Origin: Streptomyces abyssalis
Lineage (GTDB): Bacteria > Actinomycetota > Actinomycetes > Streptomycetales > Streptomycetaceae
Length of the DNA stretch: 64,000 nt
Direction: 5' to 3'
Assembly (NCBI RefSeq): GCF_001751365.1
Contig: NZ_LJGT01000040.1
Location: forward strand, 372,001-436,000
In this document: piece after piece, positions 24,892-33,509 of the stretch
Layout of the letters: every line of letters starts with the position of its first letter
How positions within the stretch are numbered: position 1 is the stretch's first letter
Notes under the pieces: generated by a model
The model's input: only the letters and a program-made list of their open reading frames with translations
Told to the model about the DNA's origin: nothing
Database searches by the model: none
Program-made: the position numbers and the translations under genes

Positions 24892-26130
24892 TCAGAAGCC
24901 GTGCGGCAGCCACGGCGCCGCGTCCGTCGCGAAGGCGACCGACGCCGCGCCCAGCGCGCCCTCCCGCAACTCGCGCACCCGGCCCGCCGAGGCGAGCGCC
25001 CGCAGCGAGGTGCCGCCCAGATAGGCGGCACCCAACTCCCGTACGGACAAAGCCAGTTCAGCCGGATCGTCCGTACGCTCGCACGTCGCGCCCGCGCTGT
25101 CGCCGCAGAGCCGCCAGCGGCCCTCGTTCCAGGGGCAGAAGGCGTCCTCCACATCGAGGACCACATCGACGGGCACGGTGTACGTACGGGCCGCCAGGGC
25201 CGCCCCCACCTCCACCGGGCGCGCGAACAGCGCGTCCCCCCAACGCGGCCGGCACAGCCCGATGCTGTCCCCCACCATGTGCAGCCAGGCGTCGTCGACG
25301 GGGCGGCCGCGCACGCGCAGCACCCGCATCAGGTCCATGTCGAACAGGCAGCGCCAAAGGGCCCCGTACGCGGCGGTGTCCAGCGCCTCCAGATCGCGCA
25401 GCACAACCTGGCCGTCCGGGGTGCCGTGGTCGTCGTCGGCGGACTTGAGGGCGTACCGCGCATAGCCGCGCACCTCGCCCTTCTCGTCCTCCGCCAGGAG
25501 GCAGGCAGGCGCGGTGGTGCCCTCGCGGCCCGGCTGCGGGTGGGTCAGCGGCCGGCGCTCCCAGCCCGGCCGGCGCTCCAGCATCCCCGCCCGCTGGGGG
25601 ACCCGGCGGGCGTAGACGGCTTCGCACACGTCGAGGACGGACTCCGGGTCGTTCACGATCCGCAGCCGCAGACGGTCCGACTCCGGCGGCACGTCCAGAG
25701 TGACCCGGTGGGTGTCGATGTCGGCGTCGAGCTCCCGCGTCGCCATGCCGTAGCCGAAGCGTCCGTAGATGCGCGGCTCGGAAGCGGTGAGAACCGAGAG
25801 TGGCTCCACTCCGGCCGCCCGGGTCTCGTCCAACTGCCGCCGCATCATGGAGCGGAGGATTCCGCGACGCCGGTGCGTGGTCGCGACATGAACCATCGAC
25901 AGGCCCGCCGCCGGTACGGCCGCCCCGCCGGGCACGGTCATCCGGAAGGAGATCAGGCTCGACGAGCCGACGATTTCACCGTCGTCCCACGCAGCGACCG
26001 ACCGGTCGATTTCGGTCAACTCCCGGTACAGCTCCCTGTCGAGGTCTCCGGCGGCTCCGAAAGCGCGAAGAATTCCGTCGTACCAGAGGTCCCATTCGGA
26101 CCGGCGCAGAGGGCGCAACTCGGTGGTCAT
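24892..26130 (-). CDS. Eis-like GNAT N-acetyltransferase
   Basis: 412 residues. Architecture matches the Eis family: an N-terminal GNAT domain with the acetyl-CoA loop MVHVATTHRRRGILRSMM (about 83-100), a second degenerate GNAT domain, and a C-terminal sterol-carrier-like domain ending DAAPWLPHGF, whose terminal carboxylate acts as the general base in Eis. The conserved Tyr of the active site appears in RIYGRFGYG. Such enzymes acetylate amines, including aminoglycosides or protein lysines, but the substrate here is unknown. AGAAGG precedes the ATG. Convergent with the DNA glycosylase gene. Confidence 0.87.
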   Translation of the reverse strand: MTTELRPLRRSEWDLWYDGILRAFGAAGDLDRELYRELTEIDRSVAAWDDGEIVGSSSLISFRMTVPGGAAVPAAGLSMVHVATTHRRRGILRSMMRRQLDETRAAGVEPLSVLTASEPRIYGRFGYGMATRELDADIDTHRVTLDVPPESDRLRLRIVNDPESVLDVCEAVYARRVPQRAGMLERRPGWERRPLTHPQPGREGTTAPACLLAEDEKGEVRGYARYALKSADDDHGTPDGQVVLRDLEALDTAAYGALWRCLFDMDLMRVLRVRGRPVDDAWLHMVGDSIGLCRPRWGDALFARPVEVGAALAARTYTVPVDVVLDVEDAFCPWNEGRWRLCGDSAGATCERTDDPAELALSVRELGAAYLGGTSLRALASAGRVRELREGALGAASVAFATDAAPWLPHGF

Positions 26131-26278
26131 GTGCCTTCTCTAGCAGGGGTTTTGAGAAAGAGCGAACACATTTCCGTGCCCCGGCAGCCCTGTGCACGTG
26201 CGTATGCACGTTCCGTCGTTCGTGCACCTCGTGAACGGAATCGACGCACTGGTCAAAGGCTCGATAAGGTCCATCTGC

Positions 26279-27436
26279 ATGGCGGTACGTCGTCCGAGCC
26301 TCACACCCCCCAGGGCCCGGTTGCACAACACGCGAAGAGCGTGGCACCGGGCTCGCACAGGGCTGCGCCGCTCCGCCGTCGACTATTTCCGGGGCGGCGT
26401 CTCGGACTGGCTCGCCTTCAGCGCGCTGCTTCTCACGATTCCGGCTCTGACCGTACTCACGGTGATGATGCCGCTGTGGGCCGCACCGGAAGCGCTCGTG
26501 ATGCCGCTCATCGCCGGCGGGCTGCTGCTGCGTCCCGCCAGTCTCCTCGCGCTCTACGCGTCGGCCGCCGTGGCGCTCATCGTCGAGTCCGCGATGCTGG
26601 GCCCCTACCAGGATGGTGCCGGGCGGGTCACGCCCGGCACCATCCTGGTCGTGGCCACGGCCGGGCTGTCGGGCCTGCTGATCGCCCAGTTCCGCAGCCG
26701 CGTCGGGGTGCCGTGGCGGCGCGGCGGCACCATGCTCTTCGACCTCCGCGAACGCATCCGCGTACAGAGCAAGCTGCCCAGGCTTCCGCGCGGCTGGCAC
26801 CGAGAGATGGCGCTGCGGCCCGCGGGCGGGCAGTCCTTCTCGGGCGACTTCGTGGTCGCCGCGCGCACCGGCACGGGGGAGCGCACCCTCGAGGTCGTGC
26901 TGACGGACGTCTCGGGGAAGGGCATGGACGCGGGCTCGCGGGCGCTGCTGCTCTCCGGAGCCTTCGGCGGCCTGCTGGGGTCCCTGCCCCCGCACGCCTT
27001 CCTGCCCGCCGCCAACGGCTATCTGCTCCGGCAGGACTGGGACGAGGGCTTCGCCACCTCCGTGCACCTCGTCCTCGACCTCGACAGCGGTGACTACGAA
27101 CTCTTCTCGGCGGGGCACGTGCCCGCCCTCCAGCGGGGCGCGGGCACCGGCAAGTGGGAGGAGAAGTCGGGCGAGGGCCCTCTGCTCGGCGTCTACGAGG
27201 GCGCCCAGTTCGACCCCGTGAAGGGGACGCTGCACCACGGCGACGTACTGATGCTCTTCACCGACGGCCTCGTCGAGACCTCCGAGCGGGATCTGGCGGA
27301 CGGCCTCGACCGGCTCACCGGCGAGGCCGACCGCCACGTGGCTTCGGGCTTCCAGGGCGCCGCCTGGCACCTGATAGAGACGGTGGCGCGGGACGTCAAC
27401 GACGACCGTGCGCTGCTCCTGCTCTGCCGGGGCTGA
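26279..27436 (+). CDS. membrane-anchored PP2C/SpoIIE-type serine phosphatase
   Basis: 385 residues from ATG 26279 (MAVRRPS), chosen because a basic N-terminus then leads to the membrane part; an upstream GTG at 26192 is possible. Three or four membrane segments occupy about residues 45-145 (SALLLTIPALTVLTVMMPL, LASLYASAAVALIV-like region). The cytoplasmic C-terminal half is a PPM phosphatase domain: GGQSFSGDFVVA carries the first metal Asp, VVLTDVSGKGMDAG the second, LFSAGHVPAL the core strand, LMLFTDGLVE the TDGL motif and NDDRALLLL the last Asp. It should dephosphorylate an anti-sigma-factor antagonist or similar protein. No partner kinase is adjacent. Confidence 0.87.
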   Translation: MAVRRPSLTPPRARLHNTRRAWHRARTGLRRSAVDYFRGGVSDWLAFSALLLTIPALTVLTVMMPLWAAPEALVMPLIAGGLLLRPASLLALYASAAVALIVESAMLGPYQDGAGRVTPGTILVVATAGLSGLLIAQFRSRVGVPWRRGGTMLFDLRERIRVQSKLPRLPRGWHREMALRPAGGQSFSGDFVVAARTGTGERTLEVVLTDVSGKGMDAGSRALLLSGAFGGLLGSLPPHAFLPAANGYLLRQDWDEGFATSVHLVLDLDSGDYELFSAGHVPALQRGAGTGKWEEKSGEGPLLGVYEGAQFDPVKGTLHHGDVLMLFTDGLVETSERDLADGLDRLTGEADRHVASGFQGAAWHLIETVARDVNDDRALLLLCRG

Positions 27437-27539
27437 CTGCTGGGGCTGAGCCCCGGAGACGCCCGCCGGAGACGCCCGCCGCCGACACCTGCCGCCCACC
27501 TCCCGGCGCGGAGGCCGGGCCAGGGGCGGGCAGCGCGCA

Positions 27540-27577
27540 GCAGTCAGGGCCGGTCCCGGAGGCCCGGCCCTGACTGC
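27540..27577. terminator. bidirectional hairpin between convergent genes
   Basis: 13-bp perfect stem (27541-27553 with 27564-27576) plus one more closing pair, ten-base loop, between the phosphatase and the acyltransferase genes. Confidence 0.7.
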
Positions 27578-27637
27578 GGGTGTTCTCGTCGTTCCCCTCG
27601 GCTGTGCGCACGGTGCGTACGTCCGCGCGGCGTCCGC

Positions 27638-28960
27638 CTACCTGGCGTGCTTGCCGCCGCTCCCGCCACGCGATCCCGTGCCGGACGTCCCGTACGACGA
27701 GGACGCGGCAGAACCGGACCGGGCGAACTCCTTCGAGCCCGGCTGCACCGGCCCCTCCGGAGCGGCTGGTGTGACGGGCTGTGCGGGAGCCGCATGACCG
27801 GGCTGGTGCGCGGCCGCGGAACCCTTCTCGCGGGCGCGTGCCTGCTCGCCCGCGTCCCGCTTGAAGAACCACTCCATCTTCGGCTCCATGGCGAAGCGGA
27901 AGACGCGGCGTACGGGCCAGGTGCACAGGATGGTCATCATGACCGCCGCCATCACCGTGATCACCACGCGGCTGACGGGGTGGTCGACCCACTCCATGTC
28001 GTACCACTCGAACTCACGCGAGATCTTGATCGGGTAGACGTGGATCAGATACGCGTACAGCGTGCCGGCGCCGAGGCTCGTGAACCACATGTGCCGTCGC
28101 GGCACCAGCGCGAGGAAAGCGGCGGTCAGCACGAGCCCGCAGCCGAAGGTGGCGAGCGTCATCACACCGCCCACCCACGCGGGCGCCCCGAGCTCCTGCG
28201 AGGCCTTGTCGTGCAGGAACCAGCCCTTGGACATCCGCGGCACGGCCCAGTAGGCGACCAGCAGCGCACCGGCGAAGACGGGCAGCGCCGCCAGCCGGAA
28301 CCTGCGCCGCTTGATGATCTGGAAGTGCTCGGGCCGCAGTTGGAGGCCGAGCACGAAGTACGGCAGGAAGGTGGCCACCCGCATCAGGTTCAGGTCGCTG
28401 TTGATGCTGGGGGTGACTCCGGCGGCGACGGCGATGGCCAGCGCGACGGGCAGCGGCCAGCGCAGGCTCTTCCACAGCGGCGTGGTCAGCCGCCACAGGA
28501 AGAGGGCGACGAGGAACCACAGCGCGAAGCCCGGCTCCTGGTAGTGGAACTCCCGGTCGGGGTTGTCGCTGGCCCACCGCATGAAGAAGGTGTAGATCGT
28601 CTGGAAGACCACGTACGGCACCAGCACGCCGGTGACGAGCCGCTTGATCTGCCGGGGCTTGCCCTCGAAGCTGCGCGAGAGGTAGCCGGAGACGATGATG
28701 AACGCCGGCATGTGGAAGGCGTAGAGCACGAAGTAGAGCGCGCCGGCCATGCGGCTGTCGTCGCGCAGGGGATCCCACACGTGTCCGATCGCGACGAGCA
28801 CGATCGTGAGGTACTTCGCGTTGTCGAGAAAGGGGTCCCGCTGGTCCGCGGGCTTTTTCTTGACCTTGGCCGGCGGCTCCGCGGACGCGTCACTCGTCGC
28901 GGAGGGGGACTCCTGGCGGACCGGGGGGAGCGGTGCCCGCTCATAACCAGCGTGCAACAT
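27638..28960 (-). CDS. acyltransferase-3 family integral membrane protein
   Basis: 440 residues from ATG 28960 (MLHAGYERAP), which has AAGGTG six bases upstream; a TTG seven codons earlier is less likely. After a hydrophilic N-terminus rich in Pro/Lys (PPAKVKKKPADQ) come about ten membrane segments. RDPFLDNAKYLTIVLVAIGH carries the family His at the end of span 1 and FHMPAFIIVSGYLSR the second motif; both are typical of acyltransferase 3 / fucose 4-O-acetylase-like proteins. It probably O-acylates a surface glycan or lipid. The C-terminus is a long Ala/Pro/Ser/Gly-rich cytoplasmic tail (about 70 residues). A strong dyad lies 143 bases upstream. Confidence 0.85.
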   Translation of the reverse strand: MLHAGYERAPLPPVRQESPSATSDASAEPPAKVKKKPADQRDPFLDNAKYLTIVLVAIGHVWDPLRDDSRMAGALYFVLYAFHMPAFIIVSGYLSRSFEGKPRQIKRLVTGVLVPYVVFQTIYTFFMRWASDNPDREFHYQEPGFALWFLVALFLWRLTTPLWKSLRWPLPVALAIAVAAGVTPSINSDLNLMRVATFLPYFVLGLQLRPEHFQIIKRRRFRLAALPVFAGALLVAYWAVPRMSKGWFLHDKASQELGAPAWVGGVMTLATFGCGLVLTAAFLALVPRRHMWFTSLGAGTLYAYLIHVYPIKISREFEWYDMEWVDHPVSRVVITVMAAVMMTILCTWPVRRVFRFAMEPKMEWFFKRDAGEQARAREKGSAAAHQPGHAAPAQPVTPAAPEGPVQPGSKEFARSGSAASSSYGTSGTGSRGGSGGKHAR

Positions 28961-29570
28961 CTGTCGCACCTTAGCGGTCAAACCTGTGAGGCGTAAATTC
29001 TTGGCGAGATTCCAACACGCCTACCCGGAACAGTTTTCGACATACGCCCACCAGCCAGGATTTCCTGCGCCGATGCCCGGCGGGCGAGCCGTTCTGTTGC
29101 GACATGTCCGTTATGACCGGACATACGGACGCTGGGCCATCGGCCGGTCCCCGGCCCCATCGGGGCTTGATTGCTTCCCGCCCGGACCGTTTCCGGAACC
29201 CGTTGTGATCGACTCCACAACACCCCGCCATGCGGGGCCAATTCGCGCCGGCGGCGCCCCGGAGTCATGGACCCTCTTGCACATGTTGCATTACCGCTGC
29301 GCAGCGCATTGATCGGTGTGGGGGGTCCCGAATTTCCGTACGTAATACGCCCCGGCACGCGGTGGAAGATGCGTCACGAGTGTGCCCGGAGCGTGTAGGG
29401 GGTGTGCGCGCGGGGGAGAACCGCAACGACCGGGGAAGCTCCATGGCCGATGAATCGTCACCCAGCTCCACGCGCCCGCGACTTGGTGGCACGATGGTCC
29501 GCGGCGGGGGCAGTGGTGGCGACGGGCCCCTCGGCCGTGAGGCGTTCCGACCGCGAGGGTGTGATCAGTT
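28961..29570. other. 610-base divergent intergenic region
   Basis: Lies between the acyltransferase and the 64-residue membrane protein genes. It holds the dyad at 29103-29123, a 12-bp perfect palindrome CGCTGCGCAGCG at 29295-29306, and locally AT-richer DNA at 29280-29350. No gene is supported. Confidence 0.5.
29103..29123. promoter_or_regulatory. perfect 7-bp-arm dyad upstream of the acyltransferase gene
   Basis: ATGTCCG-N7-CGGACAT, symmetric and of the size bound by TetR or MarR dimers. Its regulator is not in the window. It could control either divergent gene. Confidence 0.45.
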
Positions 29571-29765
29571 GTGGCCATTTCACTGTCTGTGGTGCTGCTG
29601 TTGGCAGTCATCCTGGTGGTGATGATCCGGGGCGGGTCGATCAAGGCCGGGCCCGCCATCGTGGCGGTGCTCTTCGGCTTCTTCCTGGCCTCGACAGACA
29701 TAGCGCCGTCCGTCAACCGGTTCATGAACTCGCTTGCGGACATGGTCAACCAGATCAGCTTCTGA
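29571..29765 (+). CDS. small single- or double-span membrane protein, conserved hypothetical
   Basis: 64 residues from GTG 29571. Two hydrophobic segments (SLSVVLLLAVILVVMI and GPAIVAVLFGFFLAST) are joined by the short loop RGGSIKAG; the C-terminal tail (DIAPSVNRFMNSLADMVNQISF) is amphipathic. I recall similar small proteins at this place, next to tRNA-Gly, in other Streptomyces but know no function. The ribosome binding site is weak. A 15-bp hairpin ends the transcript before the converging tRNA gene. Confidence 0.72.
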   Translation: MAISLSVVLLLAVILVVMIRGGSIKAGPAIVAVLFGFFLASTDIAPSVNRFMNSLADMVNQISF

Positions 29766-29853
29766 GCCGCCCGGCGTCAGCGCCCTGCGCGCGCCGATCG
29801 CCCGCACCGAGCGCTCACAAGTGCACACAGGGCACCGGCGACGCGGTGCACGC

Positions 29854-29886
29854 CGAAGGGCCGGCCCCACCGGGGCCGGCCCTTCG
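29854..29886. terminator. strong bidirectional hairpin
   Basis: 15-bp perfect stem (29854-29868 with 29872-29886) with a three-base loop and CGCTTTCC after it. It separates the small membrane protein gene from the converging tRNA-Gly gene. Confidence 0.8.
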
Positions 29887-29895
29887 CGCTTTCCG

Positions 29896-29966
29896 AGCGG
29901 GCGACGGGAATCGAACCCGCGTAGCTGGTTTGGAAGACCAGGGCTCTACCATTGAGCTACGCCCGC
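29896..29966 (-). tRNA. tRNA-Gly(TCC)
   Basis: Read on the minus strand, a full cloverleaf forms. The acceptor GCGGGCG pairs with CGCCCGC, the D-arm has TAGCTCAATGGTAGAGC, the anticodon loop is CTTCCAA with TCC at 34-36, and the T-loop is GGTTCGATTCC. CCA is not encoded. A hairpin terminator lies just past the 3' end. Confidence 0.95.
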
Positions 29967-30097
29967 AAGTGCCCCGCCCCATACGTCGGTGACGGGATTC
30001 CAGGCCGTGAACCCGGCGTCGTCACGGCCTCGGCCGGGAGGACGCTCGGAGCGGCACGGAGTGCATCTTAGTGCATGTACTCTACGTGTCGCACCGA

Positions 30098-30174
30098 CGG
30101 GGTGTGGCGCAGCTTGGTAGCGCGTCCGCTTTGGGAGCGGAAGGTCGTCGGTTCGAATCCGGCCACCCCGACCA
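30098..30174 (+). tRNA. tRNA-Pro(TGG), CCA encoded
   Basis: The acceptor CGGGGTG pairs with CACCCCG. The D-arm has GGCGCAGCTTGGTAGCGC, the anticodon stem is TCCGC/GCGGA with loop TTTGGGA (TGG), and the T-loop is GGTTCGAATCC. The discriminator A and CCA are encoded. It lies 110 bases upstream of tig. Confidence 0.96.
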
Positions 30175-30283
30175 CGTACTATGCAAGACGCGCGAGCCTG
30201 TGTCGTGTCCGGATTCCGAGCCGTTTGCGGGGCACCCGGCAGAGCGTTATATCCCCAAGCAGTCAGCCCCAAGGAGACCGACC

Positions 30284-31723
30284 GTGAAGAGCGCCGTGGA
30301 GACCCTGAACCCCACCCGGGTTCGGCTCACAGTCGAGGTGCCCTTCGAGGAGCTCAAGGACAGCCTCGACGCGGCGTACAAGAAGATCAACCAGCAGGTC
30401 ACCGTCCCCGGTTTCCGCAAGGGCAAGATCCCTGCCCGGGTGATCGACCAGCGGTTCGGACGCGGCGCGGTGCTGGAGGAGGCCGTCAACGACGCGCTTC
30501 CGAAGCTCTACCAGTCGGCTGTCGAAGAGGGCGAGCTGAACCCGCTCGGCCAGCCCGAGGTCGACATCACCGACCTGAAGGACAACGAGCTCCTGGCCTT
30601 CACGGCCGAGGTCGACATCCGCCCCGAGATCGAGATCCCTGACTACTCGGGCATCGAGGTCGAGGTCGAGGCCGCCGAGGTCTCCGACGAGGAGGTGGAC
30701 AAGTCCGTCGAGCAGCTGCGTGAGCGCTTCGCCTCCACCACCGTCGTCGAGCGCGCCGCCGCCGAGGGCGACGTGGTCAAGGTCGACCTGCAGGCGAAGG
30801 TCGACGGCGAGGTCCTCGAGGACGGCGTCGCCGAGGGCATCGACTACACGATCGGCTCGGGCGAGCTGCTCGAAGGCATCGACGACGCCGTCACCGGCCT
30901 CGAGGCCGGTGGCACCGCCACCTTCACCTCCGAGCTCAAGGGCGGCTCCGCCGCCGGCAAGGAGGCCGAGGTCTCGGTGAAGGTCGAGACGGTCTCCTCA
31001 CGCGAACTGCCCGCCCTGGACGACGACTTCGCCCAGCTGGCCAGTGAGTTCGACACCCTTGAGGAGCTGCGCGAGGACAGCCGCAAGCGCCTCGGGCAGC
31101 AGAAGAAGTACGAGCAGGCCACCGAGGCCCAGGAGAAGGTCCTCGACGCACTCCTCGAACTCGTCGAGGTTCCCGTTCCGGACAAGCTGCTCGCCGAAGA
31201 GGTCGGCACCCGCAAGGACAACCTCGTCAACAACCAGCTCGGTCAGATGGGACTCGACCTGGCGACGTACCTGCAGATGCAGGACAAGTCCGAGGAGGAC
31301 TTCGACGCCGAGCTCAAGGAGCAGGCGGAGAAGGGCATCCGCACCCAGTTCGTCCTCGACGAGCTGGTCAGCACGGAGAAGCTCAACGTCAGCCAGGAAG
31401 AGCTGACCGAGCACCTGATGCGCCGTGCGCAGTCCTCCGGGATGAGCCCCGACCAGTTCGCCCAGGCCGTCGTCGAGGGCGGCCAGGTGCCGATGCTCGT
31501 CGGTGAGGTGGCCCGCGGCAAGGCGCTGGCGACCGTCGTGGAGAAGGCCACCGTCAAGGACACCAACGGCGAGACCGTCGACCTGGACGACGAGGACGAG
31601 ACCGCCGAGACGGTCGAGGCCGGCGCGGACGCCGAAGCCGGCGAGCAGGCCGCCGCGGCGGACGCCGGGGAGACCGAGGAGCAGGGCTCCGGCGAGGACC
31701 AGGAGAAGAAGTCGGAGGGCTGA
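30284..31723 (+). CDS. tig: trigger factor, ribosome-bound chaperone and peptidyl-prolyl isomerase
   Basis: 479 residues. Binds at the ribosomal exit tunnel and shields nascent chains. The ribosome-binding signature GFRKGKIPARVI (about residues 43-54) is intact. An FKBP-like isomerase domain spans about 155-240, and the helical C-terminal domain follows to about 430. The last 50 residues are a highly acidic tail (DLDDEDETAETVEAG, EEQGSGEDQEKKSEG) common in actinobacteria. GTG start has AAGGAG eight bases upstream. A hairpin terminator separates it from clpP1, but the tig-clpP1-clpP2-clpX order is the conserved folding/degradation block. Confidence 0.97.
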   Translation: MKSAVETLNPTRVRLTVEVPFEELKDSLDAAYKKINQQVTVPGFRKGKIPARVIDQRFGRGAVLEEAVNDALPKLYQSAVEEGELNPLGQPEVDITDLKDNELLAFTAEVDIRPEIEIPDYSGIEVEVEAAEVSDEEVDKSVEQLRERFASTTVVERAAAEGDVVKVDLQAKVDGEVLEDGVAEGIDYTIGSGELLEGIDDAVTGLEAGGTATFTSELKGGSAAGKEAEVSVKVETVSSRELPALDDDFAQLASEFDTLEELREDSRKRLGQQKKYEQATEAQEKVLDALLELVEVPVPDKLLAEEVGTRKDNLVNNQLGQMGLDLATYLQMQDKSEEDFDAELKEQAEKGIRTQFVLDELVSTEKLNVSQEELTEHLMRRAQSSGMSPDQFAQAVVEGGQVPMLVGEVARGKALATVVEKATVKDTNGETVDLDDEDETAETVEAGADAEAGEQAAAADAGETEEQGSGEDQEKKSEG

Positions 31724-31777
31724 CCTCCGTCCTCTCCGCGCCCTCTCGCGGCACGCACCGCGGCGGTACGCACGCGG

Positions 31778-31804
31778 GCCCGCGCACCCCTTCGGTGCGC
31801 GGGC
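31778..31804 (+). terminator. hairpin terminator after tig
   Basis: 11-bp perfect stem (31778-31788 with 31794-31804), five-base loop, followed by TTCCGG. Confidence 0.75.
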
Positions 31805-31836
31805 TTCCGGGCTGCACAGAGGGCCTGTGGGACCTG

Positions 31837-31850
31837 CGCTGACAGCGAAC
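31837..31850 (-). promoter_or_regulatory. ClgR operator upstream of clpP1
   Basis: Read on the minus strand the sequence is GTTCGC-N5-GCG, an exact match to the ClgR motif described for Streptomyces clpP1 and lon. It sits about 50-64 bases upstream of the predicted transcription start, a usual position for an activator. Confidence 0.75.
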
Positions 31851-31888
31851 AGCTCCCTGTGCGGGATGGCTCCGCCGGTGCCGCGCGT

Positions 31889-31894
31889 TAGGGT
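31889..31894 (+). promoter_or_regulatory. -10 box of the clpP1 promoter
   Basis: TAGGGT. Transcription would begin near 31901, giving a leader of about 62 bases. An in-frame GTG at 31900 lies right at the predicted start and could in principle be a leaderless initiation site. Confidence 0.4.
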
Positions 31895-31962
31895 CCCAAG
31901 TGCATGAAGACCCCAGAGACGGCACGCCTTCGGCTACCGTCCGGACACGAGCAGGTGGACAC

Positions 31963-32577
31963 GTGACGCTTCCGATGCCTTCGGCCGCCGGCGAGCAGAT
32001 TGGTGGTGGCCTCGGCGACCAGGTCTACAACCGGCTGCTCAACGAGCGGATCATCTTCCTCGGCCAGCCCGTCGACGACGAGATCGCAAACCAGATCACC
32101 GCTCAGTTGCTGCTCCTGGCGGCCGACCCGGACAAGGACATCTTCCTTTACATCAACAGCCCCGGTGGCTCGATCCAGGCCGGCATGGCGATCTACGACA
32201 CCATGCAGTACATCAAGAACGACGTGGTCACCATCGCCATGGGCCTCGCCGCCTCGATGGGCCAGTTCCTGCTGAGCGCCGGCACCCGCGGCAAGCGCTT
32301 CGCGCTGCCGAACGCGGACATCCTGATCCACCAGCCCTCCGCCGGGCTGGCAGGCTCCGCCTCGGACATCAAGATCCACGCCGAGCAGCTGCTGCGTACG
32401 AAGAAGAAGATGGCGGAGCTCTCGGCCCAGCACACCGGCCAGACCATCGAGCAGTGGACCCGTGACGCCGACCGCGACCGCTGGTTCTCCGCCGAGGAGG
32501 CCAAGGAGTACGGCCTGATCGACGAGGTGTACGGCAGGGCGGCACAGCTTCCGGGAGGCGGCGGTACGGGTGCGTGA
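31963..32577 (+). CDS. clpP1: ATP-dependent Clp protease proteolytic subunit ClpP1
   Basis: 204 residues from GTG 31963 (VTLPMPSAAGEQ), with AGGTGGA upstream and an N-terminus close to S. coelicolor ClpP1. Serine protease with Ser in GLAASMGQF, His in ILIHQPSAGL and Asp in DADRDRWF. Residues RIIFLGQPVDDEIAN and YINSPGGSIQAGMAIYDTMQ are family hallmarks. It forms mixed barrels with ClpP2 and is fed by ClpX or ClpC; in Streptomyces it affects aerial growth. ClgR activation is indicated by the operator upstream. clpP2 follows 73 bases later, so the two are likely cotranscribed. Confidence 0.96.
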   Translation: MTLPMPSAAGEQIGGGLGDQVYNRLLNERIIFLGQPVDDEIANQITAQLLLLAADPDKDIFLYINSPGGSIQAGMAIYDTMQYIKNDVVTIAMGLAASMGQFLLSAGTRGKRFALPNADILIHQPSAGLAGSASDIKIHAEQLLRTKKKMAELSAQHTGQTIEQWTRDADRDRWFSAEEAKEYGLIDEVYGRAAQLPGGGGTGA

Positions 32578-32650
32578 GCCGCGCCGCAGGACAGCAGGCT
32601 CAGCAACAGCGCAGCGACCGCAGTCAGCCCATCACCAGGAGAAGGCTCCG

Positions 32651-33358
32651 ATGACGAATCTTTCCGGACTCCCCGCCCCCGGCGGCCGCCCCGGGGCGGA
32701 GAGCACCTACGCCTCCGAGGGCCGCTTCACGGGCCCGCAGCCCGAGTCCCGCTACATCGTTCCGCGCTTCGTCGAGCGCACCTCGCAGGGTGTGCGCGAG
32801 TACGACCCGTACGCGAAGCTCTTCGAGGAGCGCGTGATCTTCCTCGGCGTCCAGATCGACGACGCCTCGGCCAACGACATCATGGCGCAGCTGCTGTGCC
32901 TGGAGTCGATGGATCCGGACCGCGACATCTCGCTGTACATCAACTCGCCCGGCGGCTCCTTCACGGCGCTCACGGCGATCTACGACACCATGCAGTTCGT
33001 GAAGCCGGACATCCAGACGGTCTGCATGGGCCAGGCGGCCTCCGCCGCCGCCGTGCTGCTCGCGGCCGGCACCCCCGGCAAGCGGATGGCGCTTCCCAAC
33101 GCACGCATCCTGATCCACCAGCCCTACAGCGAGACGGGCCGCGGTCAGGTCTCGGACCTGGAGATCGCCGCGAACGAGATCCAGCGCATGCGTGTCCAGC
33201 TGGAGGAGATGCTGGCGAAGCACTCCACCAAGGAGATCGAGCAGATCCGCGACGACATCGAGCGCGACAAGATCCTCACGGCCGAGGAGTCGCTCGAGTA
33301 CGGGCTGATCGACCAGATCGTCTCCACCCGCAAGTCGTCGGTCGGCATGGGAGTCTGA
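32651..33358 (+). CDS. clpP2: ATP-dependent Clp protease proteolytic subunit ClpP2
   Basis: 235 residues from ATG 32651, with AGGAGAAGG upstream. An N-terminal propeptide of about 35-40 residues (GLPAPGGRPGAESTYASEGR) precedes the mature protease and would be removed by self-cleavage. Catalytic Ser lies in GQAASAAAVLL, which departs from the GxxASMG form in having Ala after Ser, as in other actinobacterial ClpP2; His is in ILIHQPYSE and Asp in DIERDKIL. It partners ClpP1. A hairpin ends the transcript 20 bases later. Confidence 0.95.
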   Translation: MTNLSGLPAPGGRPGAESTYASEGRFTGPQPESRYIVPRFVERTSQGVREYDPYAKLFEERVIFLGVQIDDASANDIMAQLLCLESMDPDRDISLYINSPGGSFTALTAIYDTMQFVKPDIQTVCMGQAASAAAVLLAAGTPGKRMALPNARILIHQPYSETGRGQVSDLEIAANEIQRMRVQLEEMLAKHSTKEIEQIRDDIERDKILTAEESLEYGLIDQIVSTRKSSVGMGV

Positions 33359-33378
33359 CTCCGGCCCACGTGACGTTT

Positions 33379-33414
33379 CCCCTTGGGGCGCCTCGACCGA
33401 GTCGTCCCAAGGGG
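33379..33414 (+). terminator. hairpin terminator after clpP2
   Basis: Arms CCCCTTGGG (33379-33387) and CCCAAGGGG (33406-33414) form a perfect 9-bp stem with an 18-base loop. Confidence 0.65.
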
Positions 33415-33509
33415 GGCCCAAATCGACGGTCCGGCAGGGTACCGTCGTACACGCACGTACCTCGGTCCGACGGCTGATGGACCGGTCCCAGGCGAAGGGG
33501 AAGCACCTC

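Noticed and set aside
29443..29622. 59-codon frame (ATG 29443) ending in a Cys/Trp-rich tail
   Set aside because: It overlaps the start of the 64-residue membrane protein in another frame; the Cys/Trp tail is the shifted reading of its hydrophobic Leu/Val codons. Only a weak GGGGAAG supports the start.
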